NCBI GenBank assembly: GCA_018062725.1
Contig: JAGORP010000047.1
Location: 1 to 14,942, forward strand
Source: Flavobacterium sp.
GTDB taxonomy: Bacteria; Bacteroidota; Bacteroidia; Flavobacteriales; Flavobacteriaceae
Direction of reading: 5' to 3'
Length of the DNA stretch: 14,942 nt
The notes under the pieces were generated by a model. That model did no database searches. It had not been told where the DNA came from and worked only from the letters and a program-made list of their open reading frames with translations. Both the position numbers and the translations under genes were made by a program. Below are positions 1-8,095 of this stretch, in pieces. The stretch's first letter is position 1; every line of letters starts with the position of its first letter.

Positions 1-1
1 T

Positions 2-127
2 CACCATATAGAAGCAGTGACCGGAAATGCGCAAGGTTACAAAGTCAAACTCAAAGACTGTTCCGATACCGTACCTGTTTCAAGAAACTTCATTCACTCG
101 TTCGAATTGGCCACTACATCGCCCTAA
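2..127 (+). CDS. LytTR-family transcriptional regulator, C-terminal fragment
   Basis: Frame 2 is open from the window edge to a TAA at 125-127 and encodes about 41 residues beginning HHIEAVTGNAQGYKVKL. The pattern [VT]-x-G-N-x-x-G-Y-K-V-x-L followed by VPVSRNFIHSF matches the end of a LytTR DNA-binding domain, where the last strands and the SRxxxxxF segment close the fold. LytTR proteins bind direct repeats head to tail and usually act as response regulators or membrane-linked activators. The N-terminal part lies outside the window, so the sensor type (receiver domain or membrane domain) cannot be stated. The stop lies only 6 bp before a 20-bp-phased repeat array leading to the acyltransferase gene, so local regulation of that gene is likely. 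The family call is from motif recognition and the target is inference. Confidence 0.8.
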   Translation, partial: HHIEAVTGNAQGYKVKLKDCSDTVPVSRNFIHSFELATTSP

Positions 128-133
128 GCAACG

Positions 134-219
134 TGTCCTTCATCCCAGTTTCATGTTTTCTATCCCAAAATCCTGTCCTTTGTCCCAAAATCTTGCCTCT
201 CAACACAAGAATTTGCAAC
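134..219 (+). repeat. 20-bp-phased direct repeats, putative LytTR operator array
   Basis: Near-repeats begin every 20 bp at 134, 154 and 174, with the core TCCCAnnnTC at 143, 163 and 183. The second and third cores are identical over TCCCAAAATC. TGTCCTT occurs at 134 and 174, with TGTTTTC at the same phase at 154. Degenerate units starting with TG continue at 194 and 214 and reach the -33 TTG at 213-215. A 20-bp period is about two helical turns, so all copies face the same side of the DNA, as expected for head-to-tail LytTR binding. The phasing is read directly from the sequence; the identity of the binding protein is inferred from the adjacent regulator. Confidence 0.65.
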
Positions 220-243
220 CTTAATTTTTTGCTTTCACATTTG
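213..243 (+). promoter_or_regulatory. Bacteroidota-type promoter of the acyltransferase gene
   Basis: A TTG at 213-215 is followed after exactly 20 bp by CACATTTG at 236-243, which matches the Bacteroidota -7 consensus TAnnTTTG at all but the first fixed position. Transcription would start near 250, leaving a very short A-rich leader before the ATG at 261. The imperfect -7 box fits a promoter that needs an activator, and the phased repeats abut the -33 box. Confidence 0.55.
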
Positions 244-260
244 CAAAAAAAATAAAAACG

Positions 261-1397
261 ATGCGTAGATACGATTTAGATTGGCTTCGAGTAATAGTAT
301 TTGGATTACTCATTTTTTATCATGTAGGAATGTTTTTTGTTGCTCCTGATTGGGGTTGGCATATCAAGAACAATATAACCTATGAGTGGATAAAATTTCC
401 CATGTTGTTTATCAACCAATGGCGATTACCAATCCTTTTTGTGATTTCTGGAATGGGAACTTCTTATGCGCTATCCAAAAGAAATGCCTTTGCGTTTGTA
501 AGCGAGAGAAGTAAAAAACTACTTCTCCCACTCATTTTCGGAATGCTGGTAATTGTACCTCCACAAGTGTATGTTGAGAAAATTTCCAAAGGATTACTAC
601 ATGGTTCCTATTTCGATTTTTGGCCATCACAAGCCTTCATCGGTGAATATCCAGAAGGAAATTTGAGCTGGCATCATTTATGGTTTTTACCCTATTTATG
701 GCTTTTTTCAATAGCACTTGTTCCTGCTTTTATCTATTTAAGAAACCATCCCAACCTTAGAATTTTAAATTGGATAACCAGAATTTGCAGTACGCGATGG
801 CAGTTGTATTGGTTTATTGTACCCTTGTATCTAATTGAAGCTTTTGTTGAACCCTTTTTTGAAGAAACACATGCTTTAATAGGCGATTGGTTTGTCATTA
901 TTAATAGCGGTATGTTATTCTTTATTGGATATTTGCTAATCGCTGTAAAAGAACCTTTCTGGAAAACGGTGACAACTTACAGAAAAACCTATTTACAATG
1001 TGGTCTCTTTGGTTTTACCTTTTTTATAAGCATTATCACTCTTTTTGAAGATGGTTATACTAGACATTTTATCGAAGCATTAATCAGTGTTTTCTCTTTT
1101 TGGTCATGGATTCTTACTTTATTTGGCTATGCTTCAAAATACCTTAACAAGCCCAGTAAAACATTATCTTATTGTAATGAAGCTGTATACCCATTTTACA
1201 TTTTACATCAAACCATTACGGTAATAATTGGCTATTTTCTTATGAATTTGAATTGGAATTTTACTAGTAAATTTTCACTAATGACTGTCGGCACCTTCAT
1301 TATTTCATGGATTATTTATGAATTTTTAATCCGAAGATGGAAAATAATTCGTCCCTTATTTGGATTACAGAATTTCAAAAACAATCAAAATAGTTAA
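261..1397 (+). CDS. Acyltransferase 3 family integral membrane protein (OafA/MdoC-like)
   Basis: This 378-residue, strongly hydrophobic protein appears to have about ten membrane segments. The N-terminus RYDLDWLRVIVFGLLIFYH carries the family's D-x-L-R motif and the first-helix histidine (H21), which in acyltransferase-3 proteins is linked to acyl transfer. Basic residues RSKKLLLPL (about 84-92) and the WHHLWFLPYLW segment (about 138-148) are also typical. Such enzymes move acetyl or succinyl groups onto sugars, glucans, lipids or other cell-surface molecules in the inner membrane. The substrate cannot be read from the sequence. The start follows an AT-rich leader with no Shine-Dalgarno site, normal for this phylum. 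The gene stands alone behind the LytTR fragment and its repeat array, so it is probably that regulator's target. The family is secure; the acceptor is unknown. Confidence 0.87.
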   Translation: MRRYDLDWLRVIVFGLLIFYHVGMFFVAPDWGWHIKNNITYEWIKFPMLFINQWRLPILFVISGMGTSYALSKRNAFAFVSERSKKLLLPLIFGMLVIVPPQVYVEKISKGLLHGSYFDFWPSQAFIGEYPEGNLSWHHLWFLPYLWLFSIALVPAFIYLRNHPNLRILNWITRICSTRWQLYWFIVPLYLIEAFVEPFFEETHALIGDWFVIINSGMLFFIGYLLIAVKEPFWKTVTTYRKTYLQCGLFGFTFFISIITLFEDGYTRHFIEALISVFSFWSWILTLFGYASKYLNKPSKTLSYCNEAVYPFYILHQTITVIIGYFLMNLNWNFTSKFSLMTVGTFIISWIIYEFLIRRWKIIRPLFGLQNFKNNQNS

Positions 1398-1496
1398 AAC
1401 TCTGACTCTTGTTAGGAAAAAGAAACACCTAATTTCTATTGCTTTTTTCTTATTTGTAGACTTTTGGTTAAATTTACCCAGTCATAAAACACCAGT

Positions 1497-3008
1497 ATGA
1501 CAATTGGAGAGCCTTTACACCAAATTTTTCAAGACGGAAAAACAGAGAAAATGATAGAGCAAGATAAGGAAGGAGGAAGTTGGACTATTTGTCTAGAATG
1601 TCAGGGTCGTGGAAAAAAAAGTCGAAGGCTCAGTAAAAAAGTTCGCCTTAGTTATCAAAAAGCACTCGATCAATTTGAAAAATCCCAGGACAAAGAAAAA
1701 ATTCCGATTCCTCCCAAAGGTCATTTATACAACTGTCCAAACTGCTCTGGTTCAGGATTATTGTCCGCTTCTAAACCTCCTATTGCAGACGCAGAAAACT
1801 ACCCACATGTAGCCATAATTGGGGCTGGAATTGGAGGTGTTGCTTTAGCTGTGGCCTGTTTACACCGTGGAATCCCTTTTACACTTTACGAACGCGACAG
1901 TAACTTTGAAGCGCGATCTCAAGGCTATGGGCTCACCTTACAACAAGCCAGTAAAGCTATTGAAGGATTTGGAATTGTAGCTTTGAAAGATGGTGTGACT
2001 TCTACAAGACATCTTGTTCACACCACCGAAGGTAAAGTTGTGGGCGAATGGGGAATTCGAAAATGGTTGGACTCAGAAGTAAAGTCAACTCCAAAACGAA
2101 CCAATGTTCATATCGCAAGACAATCCTTACGATTGGCATTATTGGAACAACTAGGGGGGCCTGATGTTGTCAAATGGGGACATCAGTTAATTGATTTTAA
2201 AGAAAATGAAAACAATAAAATTGATTTGAACTTTCAAGTAAACGAAGGAATAAAAAAACACAAAGCCGATCTAGTTGTTGGCGCCGATGGTATTCGAAGC
2301 ATGGTTCGAAAGGTACTAATTGGGGAAGACTCCAGTCCCCTACGCTACCTAGATTGCATTGTTATTTTAGGCATTTGTCCGTTGAGTGCTCTCGAAGGAA
2401 TCACAAGTCCATTATTAGATGCTGCAACTGTATTTCAAACTGCCAATGGCAAAGAACGGATTTACATCATGCCGTACAATACAGAATCAGTGATGTGGCA
2501 ACTTAGTTTTCCGATGACAGAAGAAGATGCTTTACAGTTAAGCAATAAAGGTCCGAAGGCACTCAAGGCAGAAGCATGTCACCGAACCCAATGGCACGAT
2601 CCAATTCCACAGATTTTAAAAGCAACTTTAGAAACTCAAATTTCTGGGTATCCAGTATACGATAGAGAATTACTGTCATTGGAATTGTTAGAAAAAGCAG
2701 GTAATATCACACTTATTGGAGATGCAGCACATCCTATGAGTCCCTTTAAAGGTCAAGGAGCCAATCAAGCCTTACTCGATGCCCTTTCACTCGCACGGGA
2801 AATCACTAGAGGATGCCAACCCTATTCACAATGGAAACAAAACGGAATACGAAAAAGTGTATTGACCCCTTTTGAATCCGAAATGTTGGTTCGTAGTGCT
2901 GTGAAGGTAAAAGATTCTGCCGATGCAGCTCAGTTTTTACATACAGAAATTGTACTTCATGAGAGTGATGCTCCAAGAGGACGCAGTTTACGCCGTAACC
3001 TTGGGTAA
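1497..3008 (+). CDS. Class A FAD-dependent monooxygenase with N-terminal DnaJ-like zinc finger
   Basis: This 503-residue protein has two parts. Residues 32-39 (CLECQGRG) and 80-87 (CPNCSGSG) are DnaJ-type CxxCxGxG motifs separated by a lysine-rich segment, and could together form one zinc site. From about residue 103 it is a PHBH-fold flavoprotein: VAIIGAGIGG (GxGxxG dinucleotide-binding loop, about 105-114), acidic end of the second strand YERD, GADGIRS (DG motif, 262-268) and GDAAHPMSPFKGQGAN (GD motif, 408-423) for FAD ribityl contact. Relatives hydroxylate aromatic compounds or antibiotics such as tetracyclines using NAD(P)H and oxygen. No signal peptide is seen, so it is probably cytoplasmic. 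The substrate is unknown. A start at M19 would still keep both zinc motifs. The 99-bp gap upstream suggests its own transcript. The flavoprotein class is secure; the role of the zinc finger is inference. Confidence 0.85.
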   Translation: MTIGEPLHQIFQDGKTEKMIEQDKEGGSWTICLECQGRGKKSRRLSKKVRLSYQKALDQFEKSQDKEKIPIPPKGHLYNCPNCSGSGLLSASKPPIADAENYPHVAIIGAGIGGVALAVACLHRGIPFTLYERDSNFEARSQGYGLTLQQASKAIEGFGIVALKDGVTSTRHLVHTTEGKVVGEWGIRKWLDSEVKSTPKRTNVHIARQSLRLALLEQLGGPDVVKWGHQLIDFKENENNKIDLNFQVNEGIKKHKADLVVGADGIRSMVRKVLIGEDSSPLRYLDCIVILGICPLSALEGITSPLLDAATVFQTANGKERIYIMPYNTESVMWQLSFPMTEEDALQLSNKGPKALKAEACHRTQWHDPIPQILKATLETQISGYPVYDRELLSLELLEKAGNITLIGDAAHPMSPFKGQGANQALLDALSLAREITRGCQPYSQWKQNGIRKSVLTPFESEMLVRSAVKVKDSADAAQFLHTEIVLHESDAPRGRSLRRNLG

Positions 3009-3030
3009 GCTAAATTTTTAATACCAATAA

Positions 3031-3711
3031 TTATTCAACAGGCGTAAACTCGACTGCTTTCCAATCTTTTGTAAGGTTGAGATAAAAATAATGAAGTTTA
3101 TCTTTTTTATCAAATTCGCCATTTTTATTCGCATCTTCAATGGTACGGAAATAAATTGTATTGGCATTTTCAATAAAATTCCAATCGATTAATTCCTGTA
3201 CATCAGGCGAAATTTTCGTAAAATTTTTTCCCATATCTGAACTAAGATACAACGATTTTATATCATCTGAATCAACTTTTGAATCTTGATTCGTATCGGC
3301 ATCAGCCAAAACATAAGCAATCATTTTTTTAGATTTCAAGTAACTCATTCTTTCGATCATCACAATTTTATCTGTCAATACGTGAAGCGAATCGGTTCCA
3401 ATTTGTTGAAATTTTACATTACGTAAATAACCCGTAATTTCTTCTTCCATAGAATTAGAAATCGTAAAACTACTTTTATCTTCGTACCCATTTTTTTTCA
3501 TATCCCCAACTCGCAAATCACCAATGGCATATACCAATACATTAGAATGTTGAAATTGCAAAGGTAAATCAGCTACTTCAAGTTTTGACGTGTCTTTTCG
3601 AACCTCCACTTTTTCGGCATTGGAATTGTATTTTACTTTGGGTTTTGGTTCTTCTTTACAACTTGTCAATAAAGCGAATAAAGGAAGAATATGGAAAGCA
3701 AATTTTTTCAT
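3031..3711 (-). CDS. Lipoprotein with two EF-hand-like calcium loops
   Basis: This 226-residue protein begins MKKFAFHILPLFALLTSC, a lipoprotein signal with the lipobox cysteine at 18. It is followed by a charged linker, so it is probably anchored in the outer or inner membrane. Two 12-residue EF-hand-like loops are visible: DTNQDSKVDSDD at 139-150 and DANKNGEFDKKD at 193-204. Both keep acidic or amide ligands at positions 1, 3, 5, 9 and 12, and the second also has glycine at 6. They resemble dockerin or EF-hand calcium sites. The rest of the protein matches no family that I recognise. It lies 35 bp downstream of the TonB-dependent receptor on the same strand and is the last gene of the apparent operon. 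Calcium binding is inferred from the loops; the function is unknown. Confidence 0.72.
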   Translation of the reverse strand: MKKFAFHILPLFALLTSCKEEPKPKVKYNSNAEKVEVRKDTSKLEVADLPLQFQHSNVLVYAIGDLRVGDMKKNGYEDKSSFTISNSMEEEITGYLRNVKFQQIGTDSLHVLTDKIVMIERMSYLKSKKMIAYVLADADTNQDSKVDSDDIKSLYLSSDMGKNFTKISPDVQELIDWNFIENANTIYFRTIEDANKNGEFDKKDKLHYFYLNLTKDWKAVEFTPVE

Positions 3712-3746
3712 AATAGTGAATTTATATCAAAGATACCAATTTCATT

Positions 3747-6206
3747 TTACAACTTTACATTCAGTTTTACACTAAAAACGCGTGTTGTTAAATAATTTGG
3801 CACGCCGTATTGTGATTTTGTATAAACATCTCTAACCCAAGTATTGGTTATTGCATTTTGATTATCGAATAGGTTAAAAATTTCTAATCCTAGGGCTAAT
3901 TCTCTAAAATTAGTCAACCAATTTCCTTTTTCTTTTGCCCTAGCTCTATCTGTAAAAACATAGGAAAATCCAACATCAGCACGGCGATAATCTCGCAAAC
4001 GCAATTGATATTGATAAGGATCCGCATAAGAAGGCGAGCCACCTGGCAATCCGGTGTTATAGACTAAATTCAAGTACATTTTTAAAGCAGGAATATTAGG
4101 AACATAATCTTGAAACAAAACACCAAACTTCAATCGCTGATCGGTTGGACGTGCTATAAAACCTTTTCCGTCAATATTTTCTTCCGTTTTAAGATAGCCA
4201 AAACTCAACCACGACTCTGTACCTTGAACAAACTCTCCATTGATACGTAAATCGAGTCCTTGCGCATAAGCCTCCGCATTGTTATTGGCTTGGTATCGAA
4301 TTCGAACATTATCCAAAGTGTAGGAATTCACATCGGTCATGGACTTATAATAAGCTTCTGAAACCAATTTAAAAGGTCTTCTCCACATTTTAAAACTATA
4401 ATCCCCTCCAATTACAAAATGAACAGAAGATTGCGCTTTAACATCCGGTTGCACCACTCCTTTGGCATCACGTAACTCTCTATAAAATGGTGGTTGATGG
4501 TACATCCCTCCCGAAATTCGAAATAAAACATCCCTTTTCCAACTTGGTTTAATCGCAAATTGTGCCCTTGGACTAATTGTTATCTGACTTTTACCATTAA
4601 TCCCATCGCCGCTTACTTGCCATTGATGACCACGAACACCAATATTGGTAAAAATTTCATGTTCACGCCATTTGGAACGGCGATTCCATTGCGCATAACC
4701 AGAAAAACGGTTAATATCGGTATAATTGATAGCCCTTACATTACTATACGGAACCAATGGTCCTGTGTAAGAAGCATAGGGTTGTTCGTTTACCGGTACA
4801 TCAAGAATTGGATCATTTAATGAAAATCCTGCCGAGTCAACAACCTCCCATTCTCTAATTCTATCTCGTATACTTTCTCGTGTATACTTGAATCCCCAAT
4901 CTATTTGATTCTCGTTTTTTTTATGATTTCCTTTTACTTCAGCATTTACAATCAAGGCATCTAAATCGTTTCGAGCATGAGTTAATTGCGACCCAACACC
5001 ACGAGAATACTCTACTTCACCAAAATTTTCATCCCCTAGATTAGAATTAACTTCACCCAAACGATAATCGGCTAGAATGTCGAAATATTCTTCTTCCATC
5101 GTATGATAAGTCGATAATATGAATTTAAAGTTTGTATTTTCATTAAGCGTATAGATCGATTTCATGGCACCAAAAAAAGTAGTATAGCGATCCTTTTCTC
5201 GTCCTTCATAGTTCACTAACAAAGCGATTGGCTCATTAATAGTTCCAAAATTTGTTTGTCGGGACAATGGTTGATAATCGTATTTATTTTGTGAAATATT
5301 TCCTAAAAACCCGAATTGCCACTTGGTGTTTGGAGTAAAAGTGATGTACGATTGAACATCAGCAAAACGAGGACGGAAGTTGGTTTCAGTTTGTTGACTA
5401 TTGACTAGCAAACTATTGTCTCGATAACGAACTCCAGTGATGGCTGACCATTTTTGGTTTTTAGAGACGTTGTCCATAGAAATACTTCCACCCAGAAAAC
5501 TTGCTTCAAAAGTAGCGCCAAATTTAGAAGGACGACGATACAAAATATCTAAAACAGAAGACAGTTTATCACCATACTTGGCCTGAAATCCACCTGCTGA
5601 AAAATCGATGTTTTGAACCAAATCAGAATTTGTAAAACTCAAACCTTCCTGTTGACCAGAACGAACTAAAAAAGGACGATACACTTCAATTTCATTGACA
5701 TAGACTAAATTTTCGTCATAATTTCCCCCTCGAACTGCATATTGTGTACTCAATTCATTATTGGCATTAACACCCGGAAGTGTTTTCAAAATATTTTCTA
5801 CACCCGCATTGGCACCAGGAATTAGTCGGACGGCTTTAGGTGAAATCGTAGTTACCCCTTCTACTCTTTTGTTTCGGTTATTACTAATGACTACTTCTCC
5901 TAATTGCTCGGCAGTGCTTTTTAAGACAATGTTAAACTCATAATCTTCATTAGGTTTCAATTCCAAAGCAATAACCGCCGCTTTTAAGGATAGATGCGAA
6001 AACTTTAAATTCGATTTTACATTACTCGGAATGGTTAACAAATAAAAACCATTAGCATTCGATTGCGTGCTTTTGTCTTGAAAAATAACGTTTACATTTT
6101 CAACTGGTTGATTGTTTTCATCAAGAATAATACCTTTAACACGAGCTGTTTGTGAGAAAGTGATAAAAGATACAAAGCTAAAAAAAAGGGTGATTTTGGT
6201 CTTCAA
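3747..6206 (-). CDS. TonB-dependent outer-membrane receptor with carboxypeptidase-regulatory-like domain
   Basis: This 819-residue protein has a signal peptide (MKTKITLFFSFVSFITFSQ). A beta-sandwich carboxypeptidase-regulatory-like domain follows at about 22-100, with VKGIILDENNQPVENVNV and a later NANGFYLL typical of it. The plug starts near LGEVVISN (about 102) and contains the KTLPGVNANNE and QYAVRGGNYDENLVYVNEIEVY segments. Many alternating aromatic strands then form the 22-stranded barrel up to RVFSVKLNVKL. Such receptors take up large or scarce substrates across the outer membrane with energy from TonB/ExbBD. It is shorter than SusC proteins (about 1000 residues), and no SusD partner is nearby, so it is not a glycan-utilisation SusC. 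The last residue is leucine rather than the usual phenylalanine. It starts 6 bp after the M23 peptidase stop, which implies co-transcription. The substrate is unknown. Confidence 0.9.
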   Translation of the reverse strand: MKTKITLFFSFVSFITFSQTARVKGIILDENNQPVENVNVIFQDKSTQSNANGFYLLTIPSNVKSNLKFSHLSLKAAVIALELKPNEDYEFNIVLKSTAEQLGEVVISNNRNKRVEGVTTISPKAVRLIPGANAGVENILKTLPGVNANNELSTQYAVRGGNYDENLVYVNEIEVYRPFLVRSGQQEGLSFTNSDLVQNIDFSAGGFQAKYGDKLSSVLDILYRRPSKFGATFEASFLGGSISMDNVSKNQKWSAITGVRYRDNSLLVNSQQTETNFRPRFADVQSYITFTPNTKWQFGFLGNISQNKYDYQPLSRQTNFGTINEPIALLVNYEGREKDRYTTFFGAMKSIYTLNENTNFKFILSTYHTMEEEYFDILADYRLGEVNSNLGDENFGEVEYSRGVGSQLTHARNDLDALIVNAEVKGNHKKNENQIDWGFKYTRESIRDRIREWEVVDSAGFSLNDPILDVPVNEQPYASYTGPLVPYSNVRAINYTDINRFSGYAQWNRRSKWREHEIFTNIGVRGHQWQVSGDGINGKSQITISPRAQFAIKPSWKRDVLFRISGGMYHQPPFYRELRDAKGVVQPDVKAQSSVHFVIGGDYSFKMWRRPFKLVSEAYYKSMTDVNSYTLDNVRIRYQANNNAEAYAQGLDLRINGEFVQGTESWLSFGYLKTEENIDGKGFIARPTDQRLKFGVLFQDYVPNIPALKMYLNLVYNTGLPGGSPSYADPYQYQLRLRDYRRADVGFSYVFTDRARAKEKGNWLTNFRELALGLEIFNLFDNQNAITNTWVRDVYTKSQYGVPNYLTTRVFSVKLNVKL

Positions 6207-6212
6207 AATAAT

Positions 6213-7907
6213 TTAATTGGTTTTAATAAAATACGATTCAAAAGTAGTTGAATTTCCCATATTATCTTTTACAATAATCTTAAAATCATTTCTACCTAAG
6301 CTGAACATATTATCTGATAAGTTATGTGTTAATCTTTTAAGTTTCGTTTCATACTCCATTAAAATCCATTTTTCATTAAGAAAAGCGGTATATTCTTTAA
6401 TACCGGATAAATCATCTGAAATAGAAATTTTTATTGTTTTTTGATTGGCATCCAATTCGGCTCCTTCTTTAAAATTAGGATTATACACTTTTGGAGCAAT
6501 GGTATCCTTTGCTAATAAGAATTTACCCATTTTTTTCACTTTTATAGAAAACGTATTTTCTTTTTTAAAAGTTGCATTGTATTCTATTTTTCCGTCATCA
6601 ATATTGGCAATAAACCATTTTTCTCTTTCCGATTCAGGAATACTGGTAGCATCATAAGTAATGGTTAATGGAGTATTCATAGCAATATCCTCTTCATTTA
6701 AAAACAATTCGTTGTTTTGAACGTCAAATTTTAGATAAAAATCTTCATAAAAAGTATTTTCAGGAATAAATACCGAAAAATTATCTTTGGCATAACTATG
6801 CTCATTTAAACATTTAAGAAAAAAGGGCGTTTTTTTTACCACTTTTGCTTGTGTGATTGGAAGTATTCCGTAATTAATAGGAATGTTTATGATGTTCTGA
6901 TTGCCATGAAAATCATGCACCACAATTTTATAATTCATGGTAAGATTGTTCGAAATATCTAAAATTCCTTGATTTTTCATTGTTTTGATGATACTTTTCG
7001 GATAAATAAATCCAACAAATAATTTTTGGTAACGCTGTTTGGTTTCTTTATATCTTGGATAATCGATAAAGCAATTAATATGCTTGGATTCATCGAACGA
7101 AAAAGTATCAAATTCGTAGCCATAGTAAGGCATTCCATTCAAAAAAGCATCGAGTTTAAAAATTCCATTTTTACCAAAATTATAATCAGAAATATCATGA
7201 GCATTAAGTCCGAAACCTATAGTCCCACTAGCAACAATTTTTCCCGCTAAATAAGTCCCATCCGATTGAAGCGTTAACGGAATAACAACCGGTCTAGCCG
7301 AACCATTTACATGAGACGAATCTCCAAATGAATAGGCCATTAAGCCTGTTATAACAGGTGCTTTGGTATCTTTAACTTTTTCATCATACCCGAAAAAAAA
7401 AGGATTAATTGCAAATTCCGATTTGGTATCTCTGATTTCAAAATGCAAATGAGGACCATTAGAACCACCCGTATTTCCGGTATATCCAATTAATTCCCCT
7501 TTTTTGACTTGAAGCTCTTCTGGTTTGGGTCTTAACTCCGTTACATAACTTTTTTCGGCATATTGTACTTCAAGTACTTTACTTTGAATTTTTGGAGCCA
7601 TATTTTGCAGATGAGCGTAAACCGAAGTAAATCCGTTAGGATGATCAATGTACAAACATTTCCCGTATCCGAAGGTAGAGACATTGATTCTAGAAATGAA
7701 TCCGTCGGCAGTAGCATACACTGGAAAACCTTCCTTTTGCTGTGTTCTAAAATCGATTCCGGAATGAAAATGACTGGGGCGAAGTTCTCCAAAAGAACCG
7801 GCAATGTTTAAAGGGATATCTAAGGGAGAGCCAAAATAATCTTTTGGATATTCATTTTGGGCAAATCCAACAACTGAAAATAAAATAAAGGCGTATATAA
7901 ATCTCAT
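6213..7907 (-). CDS. M23-family metallopeptidase (LytM-like peptidoglycan endopeptidase), exported
   Basis: This 564-residue protein has a signal peptide (MRFIYAFILFSVVGFAQ). The M23 domain occupies about residues 30-165: HSGID supplies zinc ligands H48 and D52, YAHL carries H99, and GPHLHFEIRD carries H153 and H155, the HxH pair. All catalytic and zinc residues are present, so it should be active against peptide cross-links in peptidoglycan or similar glycine-rich peptides. Between YAHL and HLH lies an insertion of about 50 residues. The C-terminal 400 residues look like beta-rich, Ig-like segments (for example KDTIAPKVYNPNFKEG and ISISDDLSGIKEYTAFL) and probably serve in binding or anchoring. 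It is the first gene of a minus-strand operon with the TonB receptor and the lipoprotein. Its physiological target, own cell wall or external substrate, is not shown. Confidence 0.88.
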   Translation of the reverse strand: MRFIYAFILFSVVGFAQNEYPKDYFGSPLDIPLNIAGSFGELRPSHFHSGIDFRTQQKEGFPVYATADGFISRINVSTFGYGKCLYIDHPNGFTSVYAHLQNMAPKIQSKVLEVQYAEKSYVTELRPKPEELQVKKGELIGYTGNTGGSNGPHLHFEIRDTKSEFAINPFFFGYDEKVKDTKAPVITGLMAYSFGDSSHVNGSARPVVIPLTLQSDGTYLAGKIVASGTIGFGLNAHDISDYNFGKNGIFKLDAFLNGMPYYGYEFDTFSFDESKHINCFIDYPRYKETKQRYQKLFVGFIYPKSIIKTMKNQGILDISNNLTMNYKIVVHDFHGNQNIINIPINYGILPITQAKVVKKTPFFLKCLNEHSYAKDNFSVFIPENTFYEDFYLKFDVQNNELFLNEEDIAMNTPLTITYDATSIPESEREKWFIANIDDGKIEYNATFKKENTFSIKVKKMGKFLLAKDTIAPKVYNPNFKEGAELDANQKTIKISISDDLSGIKEYTAFLNEKWILMEYETKLKRLTHNLSDNMFSLGRNDFKIIVKDNMGNSTTFESYFIKTN

Positions 7908-8036
7908 AAAAAAACATTTCCGCTAATATAAAGAATTTGTTTTATAAAAAATTACTCACAAAGCAACTTGCTAACACAAACATTATGAAACATTTAAATT
8001 AAAAACGAATAAATTTTATTTTTTTTAACAAACATA

Positions 8037-8067
8037 TTGCTATAATAAAATAGAAAAACTAACTTTG
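8037..8067 (+). promoter_or_regulatory. Bacteroidota-type promoter for the coiled-coil protein/zapA transcript
   Basis: TTG at 8037-8039 and TAACTTTG at 8060-8067 are separated by exactly 20 bp, and the second is a perfect TAnnTTTG. Transcription would start near 8073, about 23 nt before the ATG at 8096. A reverse-strand -7-like box, CAAACATA at 8029-8036, touches the -33 element and could serve the divergent M23 operon, but I see no -33 partner for it. Confidence 0.7.
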
Positions 8068-8095
8068 TGAAGTTATGTAATGAATTTTTATTCCA

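Noticed and set aside
134..219. Short CRISPR-like array
   Set aside because: Units are contiguous 20-bp degenerate repeats without unique spacers, and no cas genes are present.
27..224. Open frame of 65 codons across the LytTR end and the repeat array
   Set aside because: It is out of frame with the recognisable LytTR C-terminus and its downstream half is just the translated repeats.
1411..1456. Hairpin TTAGG/CCTAA followed by T-rich DNA after the acyltransferase gene
   Set aside because: The stem is only 5-6 bp with an 11-nt loop and the T-run is interrupted, so it is too weak to call as a terminator.
1609..1812. 67-codon open frame inside the FAD monooxygenase gene
   Set aside because: It is a shifted frame within a gene whose own frame carries clear cysteine and FAD motifs.
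3747..6206. SusC-like glycan importer
   Set aside because: The protein is about 200 residues shorter than SusC and no SusD-like gene follows it.
7541..7811. Open frames on both strands within the M23 domain
   Set aside because: They overlap the zinc-site coding region of the peptidase and show no domain of their own.
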